14,945 nucleotides of DNA, from positions 1 to 14,945 of the forward strand of contig DNKW01000053.1 in the NCBI GenBank assembly GCA_003488655.1, read 5' to 3'. The translations under genes were made by a program, and so were the position numbers. Shown in pieces: positions 1-6,317 of this stretch. This DNA is from Candidatus Altimarinota bacterium. GTDB lineage: Bacteria > Patescibacteriota > Gracilibacteria > BD1-5 > UBA2023. A model generated the notes under the pieces. That model worked only from the letters and a program-made list of their open reading frames with translations, was not told the DNA's origin and made no database searches. Positions within the stretch are counted from its first letter, which is position 1. Every line of letters starts with the position of its first letter.

Positions 1-17
1 CCAAACAAACTTGTGAC

Positions 18-49
18 AAAAAAACAGTCCCCAATGAAACTGGAGACTG
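18..49 (-). terminator. Intrinsic terminator, minus strand
   Basis: A 9-bp stem (25-33 with 41-49, one G-U pair on the minus strand) is followed on the minus strand by seven T's (18-24). It lies directly downstream of the truncated tRNA 3' end at 64-84. I infer that it is the original terminator of tRNA-Phe, separated from the intact tRNA by the inserted DNA. Confidence 0.75.
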
Positions 50-63
50 ATTTTGTTTTCACA

Positions 64-84
64 TGGTGGCGAGGGGCAGAATTG
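64..84 (-). repeat. tRNA-Phe 3'-end fragment (att-like direct repeat, left copy)
   Basis: These 21 bp are identical to 6185-6205, the last 21 bases of the intact tRNA-Phe gene (part of the T-loop, T-stem 3' strand, acceptor 3' strand and CCA). Identity ends at both sides. The rest of the tRNA is missing: the bases at 85 onward cannot form the 5' strand of the T-stem. This is the pattern left by tyrosine-recombinase integration into a tRNA 3' end. A truncated second tRNA gene is the alternative. Confidence 0.7.
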
Positions 85-183
85 TCCACCTCTCCGCCGG
101 TGAAACGACTCTCTTTACTCTCGAAGCAAAATCGTTAGCTTCTCGTCCCGAGTTCTCGCGACCGTTCAGATTCAATTCTGCCC
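74..183. repeat. Inverted repeat of a tRNA T-arm segment
   Basis: Positions 74-84 are an exact 11-bp inverted copy of 173-183. The right arm extends to 171-183, which matches 13 bases of the tRNA-Phe T-loop and T-stem, but in the opposite orientation to the repeat at 64-84. A second, imperfect inverted pair overlaps it (about 115-131 with 175-191), so two folds would compete. It could be an integration scar or a structured RNA; I cannot assign it to a known RNA family. Confidence 0.45.
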
Positions 184-208
184 GAGAGTAATCATTTTGC
201 AAAACAAA

Positions 209-240
209 ACCCCCATTCTTGCGAATGAGGGTCTTTTTTT
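209..240 (+). terminator. Intrinsic terminator
   Basis: A 10-bp stem (209-218 with 223-232, one mismatch) with a TTGC loop is followed by C and seven T's (234-240). On the minus strand the stem is followed by an interrupted T-tract, so it may work both ways. No convincing plus-strand gene precedes it in the window. Confidence 0.65.
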
Positions 241-482
241 ATAAATGGTGGCGACTAGTGGAGGAAGTAAGAACTGCATTACAGTCATCAGATATGATTC
301 CTTATGTACCAAAACTCATTTAGATTTTATACCCAGAGTTTTCTTATAATTCTATTCGTGACAAACCTTTTAATATTACATCTTTCAAATAAAATATGTC
401 AATGCATTATTTTTCCAGGTTTTTGCTTTAAATGTGAGAAAATGGTAATCTAGATGCACGTAATCCGTAAAAGAACTGTTTC
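241..482. other. Intergenic, no gene seen
   Basis: No supported coding region is seen on either strand under the UGA-glycine code. The stretch starts with a 9-bp partial copy (246-254) of the tRNA-Phe 3' terminus, in the same orientation as 64-84, and ends with a candidate promoter for the following operon. The rest is A+T-rich and shows nothing else I can name. Confidence 0.5.
423..451 (+). promoter_or_regulatory. Candidate promoter of the island operon
   Basis: TTGCTT (423-428) and TAATCT (446-451) are separated by 17 bp, with 31 nt from the -10 box to the ATG at 483. The match is moderate, but it is the best before the first island gene. Confidence 0.35.
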
Positions 483-779
483 ATGGAACAAATAGGGCAA
501 GAAGACATCACCGAAATACAAACAAGAATCCATGGTTCTCTTTTGATGGATTCCAAAACGAAGGAGTATCTTCGTATGGTCGTACAGGATCCGGAAATAG
601 CGAAGCTCGTCAAAGAGCATCTGGAAACATATGTTCCTTATGAACAAACAGTTCTCGAGGAAATGAATCCGAAGATCCAGCAATTCGTTTCCCAGTGAGA
701 GAAATGAATAGAATCCATAGAACGACTCGAGGAAAAAGAAGAAGTAAAGTTTGCCATAGGAGCACTGCAATATATTTAA
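483..779 (+). CDS. Hypothetical 98-aa protein, first gene of the island operon
   Basis: I do not recognise this family. With UGA as glycine the frame runs from ATG 483 to TAA 777-779 and contains two TGA codons (696-698, 705-707). An in-frame TAA at 468-470 limits the start, and ATG 483 is the first start after it. The product is acidic, hydrophilic and probably mostly helical, with no signal peptide or membrane segment. The C-terminal third (residues about 72-98, after the two UGA glycines) is rich in Glu and Lys. The next gene starts 18 nt after the stop, so the two are probably cotranscribed. A small partner, chaperone or immunity protein for the giant protein is possible from position alone; no motif supports it. 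Confidence 0.7.
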
Positions 780-797
780 TATTTTCATCCGCTGTAT

Positions 798-3700
798 ATG
801 TGACGAGATTCCGATACTATCTCAAAAAATACTGAAAACACATCTTTCTTGCGAAAGGAGGTATTTTCCGATACTTCCGAAAAAAGTTCAAAACAGCATT
901 CAGAATCTCTGCATCAGTTTTCTTCCAGTATCGGCAGTCTTAAAAACCTCAATACAAAACTCCAGAAAATCAACACTCTTAAAAAGGCGCACTCAGGAAT
1001 CGATATGCTTTCCGTGCTCAATGGACTACTTCCGGAGAAGATAGCTACGCATAATTCCGACAATTCTGAAGTGCTCGCTTATTTTTCAGAGCAATGAGAC
1101 GATATAGTGCTGGTTGTTAACAATATCGTTTCCGGAAAAGAAATTATGGATTCCGAAAGCGCTATGAAAGCACTTCTCCGAAAAATAGATTCCATGATAG
1201 ATGAAGGAAAGATATCGGATATGGTCTGACAAAGCAAAAACCCAGACAAGATTATCCATTCATATGGAACAAGCGTTCTGTCGTATTGACAGACGCTTCA
1301 GAACATACAGACGACATATAAGGAAAATACCGACGTGGTTTCCTCTTTGTTCGATATAGGAAATAATATTTCAGGTATTTACAAGCAATCGTTTGAAAAT
1401 ACAAAAAACAATATCAATGTTTCTTACAAAGCTTTCTTGAAAGAATATGCTTCTCTTAAGGAGATGTACGACTTATCTCCTGAGCAGGAAAAGAAACTCG
1501 AACGAATAAAAAAATCGTTTGAAAGAATCCTTGCTTCCAAATTTGAAGTTCAGACATTGGCAAGTTCTATAGAAAAGAGCGATATTGTTCAATTTAGCGA
1601 AAGTTTCGCCGAAGATTTTATGGATTGAACTATTTGAAGGTATGCTTTGGCTGGAATAGAATGAGAATGCAAAGGATTCTACGCAGCCACTATAGGTTTC
1701 ATCGAGTTTACTTTCAAACTCGTCGTAGATGAAAAAGTGCGAGAATCTCTCTGGAAAGAACTCTGAAAACTTTGGAAATATCTCAAAGATAACTCTTCCG
1801 AACCGGGAAAAGTTTGGGCTGATGTTCTCTGAAAACTCTCCGAAGAAATAAAGAAAATATGAGCTCTCCCACAAGAAAAACAGGCCGAAGCGATAGGGAA
1901 TATATTTGGGAATATAGTCGGAACTATGGCTCTATGAGGATGAGCAGTGTGAGCAAAAAACTGGCTTTTAAACAGCGTTAAATGGGAAAAATGAATAAGT
2001 TTTGCTTCCAAAATGGCAGAGTATAGAAAAATACGTACATGGGAACATCTTGAAAAATATGTGATGGATATCGAATGAGGAGCATGAAAATGAGCCAAGG
2101 AACTGACAGGGAAGGATATGGTAAGTCTATTACAGGAAGTGCGCAATGGAACGATGAAAATATCGGATGTTCCGAAAGATATGGGAATACGAGATAAGGT
2201 TGCCGAGCTTCTAAAATACGGTGGAGAGATTCCAAAAGAAAGCGGTTTTGTTAATAAGGCCGCATGAAAAACGGCAGATTTAGCTATTTCATGAGCAGAT
2301 AAACTTGGTAAAACAACACGAAAAGTATTGACTGATTCTCCAGCTGGTAAAATAGCAACGACTATTTCAACCGAAACAATTTCTTATATTACAACCACTA
2401 TTGCGAATATAGATAAAGGCTTGTGAGCCCTCGAAAAGATAAAAAAACTTCTTTCTGTTCCAGAGAATGTCTGTGGAAAGATGAAGTGAGTTGTTGAGAC
2501 GACAGGAGAATGATATACTCGTACAATGGCTCTTAAGACGTTGAATCATCTCGAAGAAACTCTCTCGACCTTAAAAGAAAATATATTCTCTCTCGCAGAA
2601 AATATCTATAAAGATCCAAGAATTCTGGCAACTGCGAGTCGAGGTTTCAGTTATGCAGTTAATAATATTAAATATCTCCTCGAGAGACTTATTAAAGATC
2701 CGCTTTTCGCGAACATAACAGAAAAGTGAGCTATTATTGCTCCGATACAAGGGGAATTATGATTTCTGCTTGAGATAACCCAAGGACTTATAGGGGATAT
2801 AAAAAGTGGAACTTTGAGTGCGATAAAACAAAGCAATATTACTATCGGAAGTGGTAAAACAGCGGAAAGCCACTGGATCAACAGTACGGCGGATTTTATG
2901 CTCGGACAAAAGGAAGTGCTTACATATACGGGAGGAATGGCAAAAGTAACACGACAAGTCGAAATGGTCGGAGAAAATGGCGAGAAAATAACCAAGGAAC
3001 TCATCGGATATAAAGACCATACTGGAAAGATGATTATTGAGCCAACTTATGAAATGGCCCAAGATTTCAAAAACGGCTATGCGGTGGTCACTAAGAACGG
3101 GAAAGTTGATATTATCGATAAAAAATGAATTGCTTCTGGGCTTGATATAGAGGTGGATAAAGTGGGGGATATTCGAATTACTGATGATGGAAGAGCCATT
3201 ATGGAAATAAAAGATTGAAAAGTTAATTCAACTTGAATTTTCGATATGAAAAGTCGGAAATATATAATGATTGAATCAAATAAAAATATGAAATGGGATT
3301 ACCATTTTGGTAATGAAATATCTTTTTTTAAAGATACAAATGGATGGCGAATGATTAATGAAGAAGGAAAATTAGTTGAAGGAAGTTTCAAAACCAAACC
3401 AGAATGTCTATGAACAGAATGATGAGGCTATTTTATCGCGCAAGATGCGACCGGATGGAGAGTGATTGATATGAATGGAAAATTAACTGAAGGAAGTTTC
3501 AAAACCAAACCAGAAGGTTTTTGACGAGGTGGCTTTGTCGTGCAAGATGCGACCGGATGGAGAATATCTACGAGAAACGGTGAATTAACTAAAGGAAGTT
3601 TCAAAACCGAACCAGAATGCTTATGACATGGCTTTATAGCACAAGACGCAAGTGGATGGAGAGTTATTAGTGAATATGGAAAACTGACCGAAGGAAGTTT

Positions 3701-5279
3701 CAAAAATAAACCAGAACGCCTATGAACTGGTTATATCGCACAAGACACAAGCGGATGGAGGGTAATTAGCATGGAAGGGAAATTAGTTAAAGGAAGTTTC
3801 AAAACCGAACCAGAATGCTTATGACATGGCTTTATTGCACAAGATATAAATGGATGGAAAATAATTAGTAGAGATGGAAAATTAGTTGAAGGAAGCTTTA
3901 AAAACAGACCAGAAACTGAAATGGTTGGTTATGTTGTTCAAGACTCAAACGGATGGAAGATGATTACTGAAGATGGAAAATTAGTTGAAGGAAGTTTCAA
4001 AAATAGACCTATATGGTCATGATCTGGACTTGTTGTACAAGATACAAATGGATGGAATATAATTACTTGTAAAGGAAAATTAGTTGAGAAGAATTTTAAA
4101 AATGAACCTGAGATGTTGTGATTTGGTTATGTTGCAGAAGATACGACCGGATGGCGAATGGTTACTTATGATGGAAAAATTGTTGAAGGAAGTTTTAAAG
4201 CTAAGCCAGAAGAAATCTTTGAAAATCATGATTATTTTCTTGCAGAAGATATAAATTGAAAATTCAAAATAATGAATGATAAAGGTAATCATATTAAAAT
4301 AATTTTTGATAATAAGCCAGAAAAAATAGGAAATTATCTTGTTGGGAAAGATACGACTGGAAAATTCAAAATAATGAATGATAAAGGTAATTTTCTTAAA
4401 GTAACTTTTGATAATAAGCCAGAAAAAATAGGAAATTTTTGATTAAAAATACAAACTAAAAAAGGATTGCAGTTTATTAGTGAGGAATGAGATATCATGC
4501 CTGAATTATTTAAAGATATTCAACTAGGTACTGATGGAAATATCCGATTTGAAAAACTTAATGGAGATTTTTTTGAAGTTGATAAAAAATTTTTCCGAAA
4601 GATAGAAAAATCTTCCTCTCTTCAAAATAACGATGTTCTTCTTACTACTGCATTTCTCTCTGAGAATAAGGATTACATTGAAGCGGGATGAAGGAATGTT
4701 AAAAGAAACATAGACCTCCAAACCACCAGATATATCGGGGAAGATGCTCCAAAAATTATCGCGGTCCTCGAGAAGGATGCTAAATTGGAAGATTTCCTCG
4801 TAGGACTTCGAGTCGATAACAGAGAGACGAGTTCAAGTTTCAGAAAACTTATAACCAATTTTTCAGATATTAAGAATGTTTGAGATTTGAAGAAAAAAGT
4901 TTCTGAAACTGTGGATGAAGGAATTCGGGTATATATCCAAAAAATCAATGCCCGTCGAGACATACTGAATGGCGAGAAAGCAAGACAAGGACTGGGGAAG
5001 TTTGAAGAACTTTCTCCCCTTGAAATTACCTACCTCAAAGGCAAATACAAAGAGCGAATGGAGGAAGACTTTATGCAAGCGATACAGCAGGAAATGGCAA
5101 TACAGGAAGGGAAGTTATCCACTATGAGCCCACTTCTCTGAAACGAGGACAATCTCCGAAAGATTATGGGGAAATTCGTAACGAAAGATATGAAGCCGAA
5201 ATTGTATATGGAACTTGGTGGAACAGCAGGCTTTGAGAAATGGACAGAACAATCTTGAAGGGTTCGTAGAACAAAATAA
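798..5279 (+). CDS. Giant 1,493-aa WG-repeat protein, about 43 UGA-glycine codons
   Basis: Read with UGA as glycine, one frame stays open from ATG 798 to TAA 5277-5279 with no TAA or TAG; read with the standard code it shatters. The second codon is already UGA. By eye: residues 1-350 are a helical, Ser/Lys/Glu-rich N-terminus without a signal peptide; 367-392 are hydrophobic and Gly-rich, with three UGA within eight codons; about 400-735 are helical; about 745-776 form one classical WG-type repeat (EPTYEMAQDFKNGYAVV, then GKVDIIDKKG); about 845-1228 hold roughly eleven further repeats, mostly 33 residues, with core QDxxGWRxI...GKLxEGSFKxxPExLG; and 1234-1493 are a charged helical C-terminus ending in a basic tail. 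WG/KWG repeats are generally thought to form beta-rich binding scaffolds. Cellular location and function are unknown. A large effector, adhesin-like or phage-derived protein are alternatives. It lies 18 nt after the 98-aa gene and 24 nt before the 273-aa gene. Confidence 0.85.
3330..4480 (+). repeat. Tandem 33-codon WG-type repeats in the giant gene
   Basis: The GSFK element (typically gga agt ttc aaa) recurs at 3381, 3492, 3594, 3693, 3792, 3891, 3990, 4089 (degenerate, EKNFK) and 4188. Spacing is 111, 102, then 99 bp repeatedly, and two more divergent units follow to about 4440. Each unit has GGATGG coding for Gly-Trp. Units starting at 3594 and 3792 share about 46 nearly identical bases, which points to duplication of a two-unit (198-bp) block. 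The region is visibly more A+T-rich than the gene's ends. Confidence 0.85.
4259..4436 (+). repeat. Recent 102-bp tandem duplication in the giant gene
   Basis: The block coding KFKIMNDKGN (4259-4288) reappears at 4361-4390, and the block coding FDNKPEKIGN recurs at the same 102-bp (34-codon) offset. These two units have lost the Trp of the upstream repeats (GK in place of GW), so they are a derived subfamily that duplicated after diverging. Confidence 0.75.
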
Positions 5280-5303
5280 TTTCATTCATAATAATCCCTA
5301 TAT

Positions 5304-6125
5304 ATGACAAAACAAATTGAGAATATTCAGGAACAAAATACTCCTGAGGCTAGAGCTAAAAAGGTTCGTGATATTTTAGTGCAGAAAAAAGTTATCAAGG
5401 ATGCAGAGAAAGATATGACTATCCATTATATCAAGGAATGAGTATTTGCCTGGTTTGCTGGGAAAACTGTTGCTGGATTCCTTAAAGAAAACTGAGAATC
5501 GATTATTATGTTATTGCCTCTTGGTGAGAGTCCAAAGTTTGATCAGGCAGCATTCCTTGCAGGATACAGAGAAATTAAACAGAATAATGGAATATATGAT
5601 ATGTATCATATTCAAGATATCAATGAAAAAACAGGACAACCAAAACCAGGAGCAAAACCTCTTGATCAAACGAGTGTGGAATATTTCCAAGCATGGATGG
5701 ATATAGGTTTTTATCTTTCAAAACTCACCATAGAGATATGGAAACATCAAGATAGCGAATGAGTTTTCCATAAGGCAACCGAAGGTATGATTCATACTTT
5801 TTGGTATACAAAAACCCTTCGTATCCGAGATATCGAATCATTCCTTAAAAACAAGCAGATCGACAAGAAAATGTTCGATCAGACCTTGAAGACTATCCAA
5901 AGTCAGATAATCGGACAGATAAGCGACGAGCGTTTCGAGCGAATCGGCGATGAAATCACATTCGATGAACTCAGAGATTATTACGAGAAAGGCTTTCTCG
6001 ACAAAAACATCTACGAAAGAGCCATAAAAACCCTCGGTGAAGTCGAGGGAAAGAGAATGGAACGGAACAAAAAGAAAGAAGCCCTGAAAGAAAAAACGAA
6101 AGGAGAGTTGAAGAAAGTACGTTAG
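5304..6125 (+). CDS. Hypothetical 273-aa protein, last gene of the island operon
   Basis: I do not recognise this family. The frame runs from ATG 5304 to TAG 6123-6125 with three in-frame TGA codons read as glycine. There is no signal peptide. The middle (about residues 45-75) has a mildly hydrophobic stretch, FAWFAGKTVAGFLKENG followed by ESIIMLLPLG. Two similar 25-residue units near residues 179-201 and 221-245 share the pattern 'x-x-I/L-D-K-x-x-F/Y-x-x-A/T-L/I-K-T', reminiscent of SHOCT-type helical hairpins. The last 30 residues are strongly basic. It follows the giant gene by 24 nt and is followed by a strong terminator, so it closes the operon. A role connected to the giant protein is an inference from this linkage only. 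Confidence 0.8.
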
Positions 6126-6133
6126 AACCAATA

Positions 6134-6171
6134 AAAACCCCATCAGAATTAAGAAAAACTGATGGGGTTTT
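6134..6171. terminator. Bidirectional intrinsic terminator
   Basis: A perfect 13-bp stem (6134-6146 with 6159-6171) encloses a 12-nt loop, with T-rich tracts on both strands. It ends the island operon on the plus strand and, 13 nt past the tRNA CCA, the tRNA-Phe transcript on the minus strand. It would replace the displaced terminator at 18-49. Confidence 0.85.
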
Positions 6172-6184
6172 ATGAAAATTTACC

Positions 6185-6205
6185 TGGTGGCGAGGGGCAG
6201 AATTG
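6185..6205 (-). repeat. tRNA-Phe 3' end (att-like direct repeat, right copy)
   Basis: These are the final 21 bases of the intact tRNA-Phe gene on the minus strand and are identical to 64-84. The match ends exactly at the encoded CCA on one side and inside the T-loop on the other. Confidence 0.75.
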
Positions 6206-6259
6206 AACTGCCGACACACGGCTTTTCAGGCCGCTGCTCTACCACTGAGCTACCCCGCC
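6185..6259 (-). tRNA. tRNA-Phe (GAA)
   Basis: The minus strand folds into a complete cloverleaf: acceptor GGCGGGG with CCTCGCC (one G-U pair), a D-arm containing AGTGGTAGA, an anticodon stem GCGGC/GCCGT around the loop CTGAAAA (anticodon GAA, so UUY Phe codons), and a T-arm GGCAG-TTCAATT-CTGCC. It ends with A73 and an encoded CCA, and is 75 nt long. It lies 58 nt downstream of dnaE on the same strand and has its own promoter-like sequence. Its 3' end is the apparent integration target of the neighbouring island, and it stays intact. Confidence 0.95.
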
Positions 6260-6270
6260 GGGCGACAGTC

Positions 6271-6298
6271 ATTATATGAAAAACCGTAGGAATGCAAA
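6271..6298 (-). promoter_or_regulatory. Promoter of tRNA-Phe
   Basis: On the minus strand TTTGCA (6293-6298) and a consensus TATAAT (6271-6276) are separated by 16 bp. Reading the -35 box as TTGCAT gives 15 bp. The -10 box ends 11 nt before the mature tRNA 5' end. Confidence 0.6.
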
Positions 6299-6317
6299 AG
6301 ATTTTTTATTTTCTTCT

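Larger units (their letters stand above)
64..6184. mobile_element. Putative tRNA-Phe-associated integrated island
   Basis: The segment is bounded by an exact 21-bp direct repeat of the tRNA-Phe 3' end: 64-84 on the left, and the intact tRNA at 6185-6205 on the right. It contains one plus-strand operon of three unrecognised genes with unusually dense in-frame UGA. It separates the tRNA from a minus-strand terminator (18-49) that would otherwise lie just downstream of it. No integrase, relaxase or transposase is seen between the repeats, so it would be a cargo-only or decayed element, or one mobilised in trans. The boundaries are directly seen; mobility is inferred. Confidence 0.5.

Noticed and set aside
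63..191. A plus-strand 42-codon ORF (MVARGRIVHLSAGE...) followed by a terminator
   Set aside because: Its first codons are the antisense of a tRNA 3' end, a well-known source of false ORFs beginning MVARGRI; nothing else supports it as a gene.
60..200. tmRNA or RNase P RNA on the minus strand, suggested by the CCA-like end, the terminator and GCTAACGATTTTGCT
   Set aside because: No tmRNA 5' signature, no resume-codon frame ending in a stop, no pairing T-arm, and no RNase P core motifs. The 3' end is simply shared with tRNA-Phe.
450..788. Minus-strand ORF of 112 codons opposite the 98-aa gene
   Set aside because: It is Phe/Leu-rich shadow coding of the plus-strand gene, with no supporting start signals or family features.
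3330..4480. A CRISPR array, considered because of regular 99-bp periodicity
   Set aside because: The repeats are in-frame protein repeats with conserved residues throughout and no distinct unique spacers.
798..5279. A run of pseudogenes or frameshifted fragments in the left half
   Set aside because: All breaks are TGA only, all in one frame, and there is no TAA or TAG in 1,493 codons, so recoding explains it and decay does not.
5304..6125. The 273-aa protein as the missing integrase
   Set aside because: No tyrosine recombinase R...HxxR...Y arrangement and no serine recombinase N-terminus is visible.
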